From contig NC_066553.1 in NCBI RefSeq assembly GCF_024679095.1, positions 2,253,494 to 2,317,493 of the forward strand: a stretch of DNA of 64,000 bases, given 5' to 3'. The notes beneath the pieces are model-generated. The model did not search any database. It saw only the letters and a program-made list of their open reading frames with translations, and was not told the DNA's origin. A program made the translations under genes and the position numbers. This DNA is from Eriocheir sinensis. Taxonomy: Eukaryota > Arthropoda > Malacostraca > Decapoda > Varunidae. How positions within the stretch are numbered: the stretch's first letter is position 1; each line of letters begins with the position of its first letter. Positions 37,224 through 48,890 of the stretch are shown here, one piece after another.

Positions 37224-38131
37224 ATGGCTCTCCCTCGCCCGCTCACCGCCCTGTTGCTCCTGCTGGCGTGCGCTCTAGCCTCGGCCCAAGGTTAGTCATG
37301 TAGTAAAGGTAAAGTTGAGGCATACACTTACGCTGCCCCAAGCCTCGGTGCTCATCTCCGTCACCTTGGTCTAGTTACAACAGCTCCTATTCGACCTCTC
37401 TACACTAACGATTCATTCCATTTTCTGTTTTTGTATTTTTTCTTTTTTACAACAAAGGAGACAGCTCAAGGGCACACAAAACGGAAACAATAAAAAAAGC
37501 CCGCTACTCGCTGCTCCTAAAAAAATGAATCCATAGAGGTACACACAAAGTACCAGTTTCTTGTGTAAATTATCCGTTTTTCTTTATCAGCAGAGAAGGC
37601 AGCTCGGTCAAAAATAAAAGAAAATGGTTTGTAATGTGCATCTGTCTTTCTGCTGCCGATGACACGCACACATAATCATTTCTTGGGCTAACTTAGGGCC
37701 GCTTTCATAGCCGTTTTGTCTGTCTTGATCGTTACCAATGGCGGCGATCGACGCTATAGTTTTCCACGCGAAACTGGCCTATGGGGTAGTGGCGGCTGCA
37801 GAGGAAGCGAGAGGTGTTGAGAGTGTGTGGTAAGGTGCGTGGCTAGGCTAACCCCGCAGCCGCCACTACCCCATCGGCCAGTTTTACGTGGAAATACTAT
37901 AGCGTCGATCGCCGCCATTGGTAACGATCAAAACAAACAAAACGATTGGGAAAGCGGCCCTAAGCTACGCAACCTTGGAAACCGAAGAACGTGAACAGCT
38001 GGATAGTATGAGTTTTTGTTAGATTACCTGACTTACTTGTAGTATTTGATAGTGGTGGGAGAGGAGAGTAAGGAAGGGAGAGAGGATTGAAGGGAAAGTA
38101 TATACCTACGTACCCGTTCCAGCACCCCTTT

Positions 38132-38162
<31 letters not shown>

Positions 38163-40104
38163 CTGTAATAATGTTGTGCTGACTCACCCCCCGTCAGGAA
38201 GTAGCTGCCCCGAGCCCTTCTCCCTGATGGGCTCTCGCTGCGTGTTCGTCACCCACAACTCCGACGCCTCAGGCAGCCCCGCCGTCAGCTGGTTCGAGGC
38301 CCGCATGCTGTGTGCCGAGAAGGTCGACGGCACCAGCTGGACCGCCGACCTCGTCTCCAACTACAACGCGTCCTTCCAGAGGCTCCTGACCAAGCACATC
38401 AAGGCCTACCCAGGTGACGCGGCGCCTCTTTCACACCTGTGGGGGGAATGACTTTTTTTTTTTTTTTTTGCTCTGGGAATATATAGGAAAAGCGAATAGA
38501 TAGCAATTATGAGAAGTTAGTTAGCACCAAGTTGGGTAGAAACGTTAAAGAAATTGCGAAGTCAGTCTCACTAAACTTATGCTTTATCGTAACGGATTGT
38601 GATGGAAAAACGAAGGTGCTTAAGAAGAACACACGTGCGCACATACAGAGAGGGTACGGCTAGGTATTTTTTCCTTTAAAAGAGCTTCAAAAGAAAAGTA
38701 AATATATTTTTGGAAGTGTTATGCATCTAGGAAGTGCAGCCAATACTCCCTACCTCTAAAACCTTTGGAAGATAACGTAAAAAATATATTGGCGCAAACG
38801 CTTGTTTTCGGAACGACTCCCTTCCCCCCCCACCCCACCCCCAAAAAAAGGAGACTAAGTGCCAGTTTTACAGTCCAATACAGGAAGTTTGTGAGCTCCC
38901 CAACCAAACACAAAATACGACGAAAATTCCTTGTTTGGCGTTGAAATAGAAAGGAGAAAATTTTAGGAAACCACACATCAGGAAATCTCTTTATTAGTAC
39001 CTGGTTTTGAGTGGAAATAACGGATCATTGAGGAGAATATAGCTTGGTTTGGGCGCTTACAATGACTGTGTTGGACTATCGAACTGGCCCGAAAACTTAG
39101 AAGACGTGTGTCGCTGGCCGTCCCTGCCCCTCCCGCCACGCTGCCCCTACACACGTACACCTTCCCTTCCAGACGTGGAGCGCTACCACAACTACCACGT
39201 CGGCGCCGCGTTCGTGAAAGATGCTTGGCTATGGCTGGACGACACACCCATCAACAAAATGGATTACATGTAAGTAGGGACCAGTATTGACCTGAGGAGT
39301 GTAGGACATTTTCCCCTCCGACGTTTTCCCCCGCGGACATTTTCACCTCCGAACCCTTTCCCCCGCGGACATTTTCCCCTCCGAACCCTTTCCTCCGCGG
39401 ACATTTTCCCTCTGACAAATTCCCCCGTGAACATATTTCCCCCCTCGATAAAAGTTACTCAGACTCAGACTCAAAGAAACTTGAGCGCTTAATATACAGA
39501 TAAATGAGAAAGAGGGGAAAATATCCAGGGAAGAATTTGAAAGGGGGAAAAGATCCAGAGAAAATGTCAGGCATCCGTGCTTCTAACAACGCTTGCTTGG
39601 TGGAAACCCTTTAAATCACAGCTCAGGAACACACCAGCACATATGAAAGGTTACCCCCACAGTTTCAGTACTGAGGAACACACCAACACATATGAAAGGT
39701 TACCCCCACAGTTTCAGCACTCGGGAACACATCAACACATATGAAGAGTTTACCCCCACAGTTTCAGCACTCGGGAACACATCAACACATATGAAGAGTT
39801 TACCCCCACAGTTTCAGCACTCGGGAACACATCAACACAAATGAAGAGTTTACCCCCACAGTTTCAGCACTCAGGAACCCAACAACACAAAGCACATTCG
39901 TTGATCAATTGTGTCGTTAATGAAGTGACCTAACTTGCATCACTGTCTTTCAGCTGGCACATCTTTTCACCCCCGACTGGTCTTGGGGGCTTCACGACGG
40001 CCGGGGTCAGCTTCATAATGCCGAACCAGAGACTAGTGCTCGCCCCCAGCTCCTACTCGAAGTCTCAGCATTACGTGTGTGAGGCCAAGCCCGCGGCAGC
40101 CTAG
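37224..40104 (+). CDS. Secreted C-type-lectin-like protein 1, four exons
   Basis: Exons 37224-37290, 38198-38413, 39173-39269 and 39954-40104 (TAG) join with phases 1, 1, 2 into 531 nt, 176 aa. Residues 1-22 form a clear signal peptide (MALPRPLTALLLLLACALASAQ region, cut near AQ/G). The rest is one C-type-lectin fold: the N-terminal pair Cys26/Cys37, the helix W54-FEA-R-x2-C61, the VGA strand (104-106), the W113-L-W115 strand, and the final HYVCEA with Cys169 pairing with Cys61. The EPN or QPD sugar tripeptide, the WND calcium motif and the two loop cysteines are absent, so classical calcium-dependent sugar binding is unlikely. One N-glycosylation site is at Asn79. Arthropod lectin-like proteins of this kind usually act in haemolymph recognition; that role is inferred. 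It is paralogous to the gene at 45406. Confidence 0.88.
37440..37530 (+). mobile_element. Dispersed E copy in lectin 1 intron 1
   Basis: ACAACAAAGGAGACAGCTCA, then GCCCGCTACTCGCTGCTCCT. A weak second copy follows at 37580-37620. Confidence 0.75.
37693..37963. mobile_element. Fold-back MITE in lectin 1 intron 1
   Basis: Ends TTAGGGCCGCTTTC and GAAAGCGGCCCTAA. Long arms pair almost throughout (e.g. GTTACCAATGGCGGCGATCG with CGATCGCCGCCATTGGTAAC). About 270 bp with a short central spacer and no open frame. Confidence 0.92.
38414..39172. other. Lectin 1 intron 2
   Basis: Unique intronic sequence with a T-run at about 38453-38470 and a C-rich spot at 38825-38845. No repeat family or exon recognised. 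Confidence 0.7.
39300..39900. repeat. Two minisatellites in lectin 1 intron 3
   Basis: A roughly 31-bp C-rich unit (CCGCGGACATTTTCCCCTCC) spans 39305-39445. A 50-bp unit (GGAACACATCAACACATATG) spans 39624-39895 with exact 50-bp steps at 39721, 39771 and 39821. Confidence 0.9.
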
Positions 40105-40234
40105 AGAACACCGCCTCTGTTGATGGAGACCCCTACCGCCTCGGCTCGGCTCTTTCCCCTGGTGGTGGAGGGCGAGTCTCTGCAGTGCTTACATATACTT
40201 TCATGTTTCAAGTGTTATGCTGAGTATCCTTGGT

Positions 40235-40332
40235 ATCTTTTTTTACAACAAAGGAGACAGCTCAAGGGCACACAAAAAAGGAGACAATAATAAAAAAAGC
40301 CCGCTACTCGCTGCTTCCCCCCCAAAAAAATG
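40235..40332 (+). mobile_element. Dispersed E copy in lectin 1 3' UTR
   Basis: ACAACAAAGGAGACAGCTCA core, between the stop codon (40102-40104) and the polyadenylation signal, so it is probably transcribed as part of the mRNA. Confidence 0.8.
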
Positions 40333-40365
40333 TTATGGTATGTTGTATGTATATATGATTCACAC

Positions 40366-40371
40366 AATAAA
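40366..40371 (+). terminator. Polyadenylation signal of lectin-like gene 1
   Basis: AATAAA about 260 bp after the stop codon, the first one downstream. Confidence 0.65.
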
Positions 40372-40399
40372 GAGGAACAAAAGCAAGCAATCGTCCACT

Positions 40400-41072
<673 letters not shown>

Positions 41073-41074
<2 letters not shown>

Positions 41075-41328
41075 ACTCCGTGGCGCAACTGGTAGAGCGC
41101 TGCGCTGCCAGGATTCACGGTCTGACAGGGCGGCGGTTCGAGCCCGCTCAGGCCGGATTCTTTCCGTTGACTAGGAGTGGTTACTGTCCCCCCTTGAGCA
41201 AGGGGGATGGGGTGTGTGGTGTGTGAGGTCCTGGCAGTACCAATAGAACGACGATAATGGGCACTTGCTCATGTCGGGAGGGTACCTGCTGGCGATTACG
41301 AGTCCAACACTTGATCAGGCCGTGGTGA

Positions 41329-41388
<60 letters not shown>
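41073..41388 (+). mobile_element. tRNA-derived SINE with (AC)n tail
   Basis: The head has an A-box-like TGGCGCAACTGGTAGAGCG and a B-box GGTTCGAGCCC, as in a tRNA promoter. A body follows (GAGTGGTTACTGTC, TTGAGCAAGGGG, GGAGGGTACCTGCTGG), ending GTGAATTACACAC and running into an (AC)n tail of about 55 bp. The region between the boxes is too long and unpaired for a working tRNA. (CA)n also precedes the head. Confidence 0.8.
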
Positions 41389-41581
41389 AGTCTCACGAGG
41401 AAATGTATATAACAACTTAGTTACAAACATTTATGGATATGGATGAATGGTAATAGAAGATATGATATTACAAAATAAATAGTATCTCACTATAGTCCTG
41501 TGCTGAGACTATAACCACGGCCACGAGGCTATAACCTGGTAAGCCTACCCTCACCTCCCCCCCCACACATACACACCCACA

Positions 41582-41815
41582 CCGCTCCGTAGCTCAGTGG
41601 TTTAAAGCTCTGCGTTGATGGCGGAGGTTCGAGCCCGCTCAGGCCGGGCTTTTTCCGCATACAAGGAGTGGTTATTGTCTCCTCTTGAGCAAGGGGAATA
41701 GGGTGCGTCGTGTGTGAAGGTTCCGGCAGTACCCAGAGATCGACTATAATGAGCTTGCTCTTGTCGGAAGGGTACCTGCTGGATATTTGCGAATCCAACT
41801 CGTGATCAGAGAGAG
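41582..41815 (+). mobile_element. tRNA-derived SINE, second copy
   Basis: The same family. Head GCTCCGTAGCTCAGTGG, B-box GGTTCGAGCCC, then the same body with GAGTGGTTATTGTCTCC and GGAAGGGTACCTGCTGG. It lacks the ACAC tail. 41820-42188 holds no other recognised feature. Confidence 0.78.
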
Positions 41816-42188
41816 GTGGGGAGGTGAGACGTCAAATACATCAGCTCTTGCGTTAGTGCTTAAAATAAATAAATAAATGAACATATAAGGAACCGGATCG
41901 CTGTAAAAAGATAATGAAAAACACTGAACTGCGGGAGGCTGACGTCACGCTCCTGATCCAAGACAAACCTAATGATCCGTGGACTGACCTCTGACCCACT
42001 TCGCAGCGCCGGAGATAAAAAAGATGAGGCAATGGCGCTCTACTTATCTCTAAAATTAATAATTGCATCATGTTTTGTGTCCCAATGCGCCGGGGTCTTC
42101 ATGTAACATTACGGAAGCCATAATCAGTCATTTTTTGAGCTGTTAATATTAGTAGAAGTTGTTGAATTGTAAGTATCAGTAACTGCGT

Positions 42189-42258
<70 letters not shown>
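42189..42258. repeat. (TG)n microsatellite
   Basis: About 70 bp of uninterrupted TG. Confidence 0.97.
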
Positions 42259-42259
<1 letters not shown>

Positions 42260-42309
42260 CAATGCGCCAGGGTCCTCATGTATCATAACGGAGGTCACAG
42301 TCATTAGTC

Positions 42310-43540
42310 GAAGTCCTTACAGTCAGTTGCGGCGCCATGACGATACCCCAATAACTCAGTCAACCTTACAGTCAGTCAGTTGCTGAGTTTCCTTTCGTTG
42401 ACTCGTCAGGCAAAAGACAAACATAGCTCCATACAGTCATGCGTTCAGATCCTTTCATTATTTCGTCTGTTATATAACGCATCAAAACTCCTTCCAGTCA
42501 GTTGTTGAGTTCCCGCGTTCAATTCGTCTGTTAAATGATAAACAAAGCTCCTAAATGTCAGGTGTTGAGTTCCCTCGTTCAAGTCGTCTTTCAAATTATA
42601 AACAAAGCTCCTAAAAGTCAGTCGTTGAGTTCCCTCGTTCAAGTCGTCTTTCAAATTATAAACAAAGCTCCTAAAAGTCAGTTGTTGAGTTCCCTCGTTC
42701 AAGTCGTCTTTCAAATTATAAACAAAGCTCCTTCCAGTCAGTTGTTGAGTTCCCTCGTTCAAGTCATCTTTCAAATTATAAACAAAGCTCCTAAAAGTCA
42801 GGTGTTGAGTTTCCTTCGTTGTTCCGTCTGACAAATGACAAATACATCTTCTTACAGTCAGGTGTTGAGTTCCCTTGGTTGTTTCGCCTAACAATTTTTT
42901 TTACAACAAAGGAGACACCTCAAGGGCACAAAAAAAGGAAACAATAACAAAAAAGCACGCTACTCGCTGCTCATAAAAAAAAATTCAAAAGAGGTGGCCG
43001 AAAGAGAGGTCAATTTCGTGAGGAGAGGTGTCCTGATACCCAATGACAAACACAGCTTCTTACAGTCAGGTTTTGAGTTCCCTTCGTTGTTCCGTCTGAC
43101 AAATGACAAATTGAACTTCTTAGTCAGTTTTCGAGTTGTTTTTGTTGATTCATCGGGCCTGTGACGAAGCAAAACCCCTTACAGTTAGTCTTCCAGCACT
43201 CTTTGTTACTTTGTCTGGCATCTAACGCGACAAATCTTTTAACTTACTTCTACCATTCACTATAAGTTCGTAGTGTTTCATTTCTCACTATTACCCGAAG
43301 ATTTTTTTTATATTTCTATTTCATTTTCTGTTTTACAATATCACAGCATAAGATCCTCGAAGAATTTAATAGTTGAGCTTTCTTGGTTGATTCGTCTGAC
43401 ATGTAACGTAATAAGCAATCAGTCAACTGTTGTTCGGCTTCCTTCGTCGAACTGTCCGGGTAATGATAAACAGAATTCCTTACAGACAGGTTTTTAGTTC
43501 CCTTCGTTGAATGGTCGGGTACGTGACGCATACAGTACCG
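42310..43540. repeat. 60-bp tandem array with diverged edges, split by an E insertion
   Basis: A core of five near-identical units with exact 60-bp period (GTCAGTTGTTGAGTTCCCTC at about 42498, 42557, 42617, 42677 and 42737). Progressively diverged copies extend left to about 42310 and right to about 43530. An E element (42893-43040) interrupts it. Because 60 is a multiple of 3, open frames appear (42445-42894 minus, with a 20-residue repeat), but the diverged edges have stops, so coding is unlikely. Confidence 0.88.
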
Positions 43541-43560
43541 GGAAGTAGAGCGAGGGGCTT

Positions 43561-43787
43561 AAAGGGCTATATTTTTAAACATTCTTGTGCCCAATCTCAC
43601 ATATTTGACGAGGCTTTCATGAGAGTTTGGGTCATTTCCTTGGGTAGTTTTATGACCCTGGTGGTAGACTGACCCTTCTTCTTTGCCATGAACCTTAAAA
43701 AACACTCATGAAAACTAGATTGATCCCCTCTTTGACCTTTATAAATAGTTGATGTGAGAAGCGATGGTGTCTTAAAATACGGCCCTT
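43561..43787 (+). mobile_element. MITE family A, full-length copy
   Basis: Left end AAAGGGCTATATTTTTAAACA-like and right end TGTCTTAAAATACGGCCCTT show the terminal inverted repeats of the family best. 227 bp. Confidence 0.8.
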
Positions 43788-43923
43788 ACGTCGCTAGTTC
43801 AGAAGCCCTTGATCACAGTTTCCGAGAGGCGGGAATTAGGAAAGCATGTCTCGGGATTAGGTTATCGTGAGGACCGACTGAGAGAGCGAGAGAGACGCAG
43901 TTCCCACGTCAAGGGAGGATTAA

Positions 43924-44478
43924 GGGGCTATTACACTGGGCAAATTTTTCGTGGGTCTTCAGTCAAACCACGATTTCCGCTGGCGTGGTTCTCATTTGTT
44001 TCTTGTTATTGCTGCTGATGATGATGGTAATACCGTCGTCCTTCAGTGAAATCTACCGTAGCTTTGGAAGATCGTAGACACGTCAGAAAACCACGGAAAT
44101 ATAAGAACCATGCCAGCGGGAATCGTGGTTTGACTGAAGATCCACGGAAATATAAGAACCAAGCCAGCGGAAATCGTGGTTTGACTGAAGATCCACGGAA
44201 ATATAAGAACCACGCCAGCGGAAATCGTGGTTTGACTGAAGATCCACGGAAATATAAGAACCACGCCAGCGGAAATCGTGGTTTGACTGAAGATCCACGG
44301 AAATATAAGAACCAAGCCAGCGGAATTCGTGGTTTGACTGAGGATCCACGGAAATATAAGAACCAAGCCAGCGGAATTCGTGGTTTGACTGAAGATCCAC
44401 GGAAATATAAGAACCACGCCAGCGGAAATCGTGGTTTGACTGAAGATCCACGGAAAATTTGCCCAGTGTAATAGCCCC
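43924..44478. mobile_element. Inverted-repeat element with one arm expanded to a 51-bp array
   Basis: Ends GGGGCTATTACACTGGGCAA and TTGCCCAGTGTAATAGCCCC. The left arm continues GGTCTTCAGTCAAACCACGA. Its complement on the right is repeated about 7.5 times as a 51-bp unit (TCGTGGTTTGACTGAAGATC). TTAA precedes the left end and TTTAA follows the right end. Open frames on both strands come from the 51-bp period. Confidence 0.92.
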
Positions 44479-44769
44479 TTTAATCGGGTTGTGGAGTGGA
44501 CTGTTCCATCATTTATGTTTGTGAAGAATGAACGTTTGTCAATTTGCTTAAGTTATCCATTCTTTCTCTTTTATTTTTAGTCCTAGCTCTGCCGCAACAG
44601 TACACAGGGTCACGGAGGCCGAAGATGACGACAAAAAAACTTAATAAATCTGAAGTTGTGTATTAGATTTCACGTTAACTAAGCTTCTCAAACTCAAATC
44701 TAGCATACATACATATATTGATACATATACATATACATCTTAATACATATAACTTCTCCTTCTCTTTCG

Positions 44770-44875
44770 GCCACTCCTCTCCAATCTTTTTAGGGGCAGT
44801 AAGTAGCGGGCTTTTTTTTTTTTTTTCATTATTGTTTTTATTTTTAAGCCCTTGATCTGTCTCCTGACGCTCCCC
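44770..44875 (-). mobile_element. Dispersed E copy, inverted
   Basis: Reverse complement of the family: GGCCACTCCTCTCC, GGGGCAGTAAGTAGCGGGCT, T-run, CCCTTGATCTGTCTCCTG. Confidence 0.75.
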
Positions 44876-45109
44876 CCCCCCCCCCACCCCCTGCCACAAA
44901 CCCACCAAATCACTCACCTGCGTCACAATATCATGCGGAAATACCTGGGCTGATTAGGATAAAGCCTACAACGAGGGAAAGGCGATCCAAACTCCTTTAA
45001 GAACCTAACCTTACAGCCGCGGCGTCACCTTGTAATCCCTCCCTCCACCCTTATCAGCAGCCGGGAGGGTTAATCGATGACACATGTAGGATAAGAAGGT
45101 ACTACCAGC

Positions 45110-45305
45110 GTTGTCATATTATCGTACTCATTTTCGTAGCTGCTGGCCGATAACTATAACAATAAGGGAACGAAAAACATCAATAGTCAACAGTTTTTGC
45201 ACTAACTTTGATTTTCTCACGTTACTCGTGTAGGTACGAGAGTTTGAGGCATAAAAAATGATAGATACGATATGTGGTTAATACGATAATTCGGCAACGC
45301 TGGGT
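45110..45305. mobile_element. MITE family B copy abutting the lectin 2 promoter
   Basis: Ends CAGCGTTGTCATATTATCGT and ACGATAATTCGGCAACGCTG. The right end stops about 15 bp before the TATA box of lectin-like gene 2. Confidence 0.85.
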
Positions 45306-45320
45306 ACTACCGTGCGTGTG

Positions 45321-45359
45321 TATATAAGCCCCGGTCCGCCTCGCTGTTCCTAGTCAGTC
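45321..45359 (+). promoter_or_regulatory. Core promoter of lectin-like gene 2
   Basis: TATATAAG at 45321-45328, and an initiator-like TCAGTC at 45354-45359, a match to the arthropod initiator. The spacing of about 35 bp from TATA to the initiator A fits a TATA promoter. The leader to the ATG would be about 50 nt. Confidence 0.75.
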
Positions 45360-45405
45360 ACTCTCGCTCTTACGATACATACACACTCACGCTCACGCTC
45401 CCACG

Positions 45406-48400
45406 ATGGGCTTCAAGGTTCACGTGGCTTTCCTTCTTTTCGCGGCGTTCCTCGGGGCCTCGGCTTACGGTGAGTGACTCTCCTCTCTCCCTCCCAACGA
45501 AGGAGTGGATTGACACTAATCAAGCACGAGGCAGCAAGGACCATGAACTACTGTTAAATTAATACAGGTAGTCCTCGAGCTAAAAGAGTGACGAATCATT
45601 TCCGTTATTTGATGTGAGGTGTGGCGTCAATACTGGTGAGTCTGATATGAAAGGAACTGGAGAAAGAGTTGAAACAGTGAGGAGTTGAGTTATCTGAAGA
45701 GGAGTTGCATTAGTGCTGGTGAGTTTGATATTAAAGAAACTAAGAAAAAAAGGAAAAATAAGAGGTAAGTCTGATATAAAAGTGACTGGGAAAAAGAGTT
45801 GAAACAGTGAGGAGTTGAGTTATTTGAAGAGGAGTTGCGTTAATACTGGTGAGTTTGATATTAAAGAAACTATGAAGGGCGGGAAGCAGAAAAAGGAAAA
45901 ATAAAAGGTAAGTCTGATATAAAAGGAACTGGGAAAAAGAGCTGAAACAGTGACGAGTTAATTCATATGAAGAGAGGCGTTGCGATAGAGCTGATAAGTT
46001 TGATATTAAGGAACCCTCGTGTATACGGATTGACTGCCTGTGGTTTGAATGATATATTTCAAGGTTTAAATAGGAAGATTAACAGATAACGGAACGCTTA
46101 CTGAATGCTTCATTAATGGGGGTTAACATGATAGTGTCGGTTTTGGCTTGTATTTTCTGTCAGTTTTAGGGATATCGAAGTACGTGATCCTAGAGCCACA
46201 GAAAAGGAGAGTTTGACTAATTTCATCATAGGCGTCATGTTTATACCAAAAGATCATCGCGGAATTCAAGTTGATGCTGATACAAGTGTTTTTTTATGTG
46301 TTTTAGGTAGCGTCAGGATCTCGGAGAATTACCTAGACTCCTAGAACAGTAAGAAACACTATTGTATCATCATCAGTTTGAATTTCGCGCTGCTCTTTAC
46401 GTAACAAGGCACCTGTGATGAAGTTGGCCAAACTCTCATGTTCTATGGCTCTGCGTGATCCTAAACGTGATGTGATCATCGGCTATACTTCATAAACGTG
46501 CTTCAAATTGCCTACTAACGTTTTTCTCTGCCCCAAGACCACCTGGAGCAGGAACACTGTCTTTAACTAGCTTTGGGGTGTCTATCAACATATTCACTGC
46601 CCCCAGACCGCATGAAGCAAGGGAACTGTCTGTAACTAGCTCCGGATTGCTTATCAATGTTTTTCACTGCCCTCAGATCGCCTGGAGCAAGGGGACTGTC
46701 CGAATGAGTTCCTGTCGTATCCTGGGGGCCGGTGTCTGCACGTGTCCACCGCCTACGTGAGCGGGGACCCCAAGGTGTACCAGTGGGAGCCAGCGCGGGA
46801 GGCGTGTCTCAACATGACCACGGAGGGCTGGACCGTCGACCTCGCCTTCTCCCTGGACGAGGAAGTGATGCAGCGGTTCAGCGAGTTCATCGTCAACGAA
46901 GTGCCAAGTGAGCCGGGTTGTATAAGGGTTTTCTTCTTTTTCTTTTTCTTGTCTGATTTATATTTGATTTCTATAGCGGGTTGTTGTCTTTCTGCCAGTT
47001 TTCAAGGGAGAACGGGCGGCCCTTCAAAACAAGCAATGTAGCACTGAAGGCGATATAGTAGACTACCTATCAAGTAATGCACACTTTCCGTCATTATTTC
47101 CTACATAACTCATTCACATAGGCATAGTAAATAATAATCACATAGAAATATCTTCTACAGTAACTTCATACAGGTAGGAATCATTGTATTTAGGAATAAG
47201 TTTTGTATCCTTGGCTTGGAGGGATGGGCGTGTACGCTCGGCGGTACAGCGGGTGACGGCCAGCGCGGCAGCCGACGCGCCCGTTCCTCCTTATTCCTTA
47301 ATTAATACAATGATTCCTACCTGTATAAAGTTACTGTAGAAGACACTTTTTGTGACTATATTTACTACGTGTTATTCGTGGGCGCCGAGAGGGACACGCC
47401 ATCACGAAGAATTTCACACCATATTCCTGTTTTTCCCAGCGTTTGTTTACATGAATTCGAGCTTGAACTTGACCCTGATGTCGAAGGCGTTTTTTTATTT
47501 CATTAGTGTACAGTGACTTTAGCTTAGGTTATGTGTGTGTCTGCCAATCTGTCTATCGGTTCCTCCTTCGCCAGGCATGAAGTACTACGTGTTCTTCGTG
47601 GGCGCCGAGAGAGACACGCCATCGGGCCATTGGGAGTGGGTGGACGGCCAGCTTGTTGACCCTCTCTCCTACGTGTGAGTGTGCCTAACCAAACCTAACT
47701 TAAACTAGCTTAACTAACCTAATAACCAAACCAAGCCTAACCTTAACTATTAACCTAATCTAAACTTGCCTACCCTAAACTAGCTTAATCTAACCTAACC
47801 TCACCTAAACTAGCCTAATCTAACCTAATAATCAAACCAAGCCTAACCTTAACTATTAACCTAACCTAAACTTGCCTACCCTAAACTAGCCTAATCTAAC
47901 CTAACCTCACCTCACCTAAACTAGCCTAATCTAATAACCAAACCAAGCCTAACCTTAACCATTAACCTAACCTAAACTTGCCTACCTTAAACTAGCCTAA
48001 TCTAACCTAACCTCACCTAAACTAGCTTAACTAACCTACTAACCAAACCAAGCCTAACCTTAACTATTAACCTAACCTAAACTAGCCTAATCTAACCTAA
48101 CCTCACCTAAACTAGCTTAACTAACCTACTAACCAAACCAAACCTAACCTTAACTATTAACCTAATCTAAACTAGCCTAATCTAACCTAACCTCACTTAA
48201 ACTAGCCTAGTCTAAGATAACCAAACTTAGCCTAACCTACCTATTAACCTAACCTAAACTTGCCTACCTTAAACTAGCCTAATATAACCTAACCTCACCT
48301 AAACTAGCTTAACTAACCTACTAACCAAACCAAACCTAACCTTAACTATTAACCTAACCTAAACTAGCCTAATCTAACCTAACCTCACCTAAACTAGCCT

Positions 48401-48880
48401 AATGTAACCTAATAACCAAACCAAGCCTAACCTTAACCATTAACCTAACCTAAACTTGCCTACCCTAAACTAGCCTAATCTAACCTAACCTCACCTAAAC
48501 TAGCCTAATATAACCTAACCTCACCTAATCTAAGCTAACCAAACTCAGCCTAACCTACCTATTAACCTAACCTAAACTTGCCTACCCTAAACTAGCCTAA
48601 TCTAACCTAACCTCACCTAAACTAGCCTAATATAACCTAACCTCACCTAATCTAAGCTAACCAAACTCAGCCTAACCTACCTATTAACCTAACCTAAACT
48701 TGCCTACCCTAACATAACCTCCTCAGGTGGAACATCAACCAACCCTCCAGCAGTCAGGACGCCTACGTGAAGACGATGCTGGTCCCCTCCGGCGCCCACA
48801 ACCGCTTTTACATGATTGCGATCAGGGCGGTTGAGAGAGGCCCTTCCTTCCTCTGTGAGGCCGCCCCCAAGTGTGACTAG
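45406..48880 (+). CDS. Secreted C-type-lectin-like protein 2, four exons
   Basis: Exons 45406-45469, 46677-46907, 47575-47674 and 48727-48880 (TAG) have phases 1, 1, 2 and give 549 nt, 182 aa. The signal peptide covers residues 1-21. The lectin-like domain has Cys29/Cys41, the helix W58-x3-R62-E-A-C65, the VGAE strand (107-110), W118-E-W120-VDG, and FLCEA with Cys175 closing on Cys65. As in gene 1 the EPN/QPD and WND motifs and the two loop cysteines are missing (QDAYVKTM where a Cys is normal). One N-glycosylation site is at Asn67. An extra Cys181 sits next to the C-terminus. Identity to gene 1 is low, but length, domain and intron phases match, so the two are old tandem paralogues. An immune or recognition role is inferred from the family only. 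Confidence 0.9.
45590..46020. repeat. About 132-bp tandem repeat in lectin 2 intron 1
   Basis: Three copies marked by GAGTTGAAACAGTGAGGAG and GAGTTTGATATTAA. Confidence 0.85.
46525..46700 (+). repeat. 70-bp repeat copying the exon-2 acceptor
   Basis: Three tandem copies of a roughly 70-bp unit holding the branch/pyrimidine region, the acceptor AG and the first roughly 25 bp of exon 2. AG lies at 46536-46537, 46605-46606 and 46675-46676. Only the third joins to an open exon 2. The units share CACTGCCCYCAGA and CTGGAGCA/ATGAAGCA, then CTGTCTNTAACTAGCT in the first two. Confidence 0.88.
47361..47408 (+). pseudogene. Relic of lectin 2 exon 3 in intron 2
   Basis: A 43-bp match to the start of exon 3 (codons for YYVxFVGAERDTPS, with one L for F) lies 214 bp before the real exon. 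There is no acceptor immediately upstream, and the copy breaks off after CACGCCATC. Confidence 0.85.
47685..48722. repeat. CCTAA-like array filling lectin 2 intron 3
   Basis: About 1.04 kb of CCTAACCTAA variants arranged in longer units (e.g. CTAAACTAGCCTAATCTAAC, CCAAACCAAGCCTAACC). It starts a few bases after the exon-3 donor and reaches the exon-4 acceptor. CCTAA is the complement of the arthropod telomere unit TTAGG, but here it is degenerate and in higher-order units. Confidence 0.93.
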
Positions 48881-48890
48881 AGTCGTCTGC

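Noticed and set aside
41073..41160. tRNA gene at the SINE head
   Set aside because: The distance between A and B boxes and the lack of a paired anticodon arm and acceptor stem do not fit a tRNA; a second copy shares the same body.
42440..42895. CRISPR-like array or 149-codon minus-strand gene
   Set aside because: The units abut with no spacers, the DNA is eukaryotic, and diverged units contain stops.
47685..48722. True telomere end
   Set aside because: The array is degenerate, lies inside an intron and is followed by more than 15 kb of genes and repeats.
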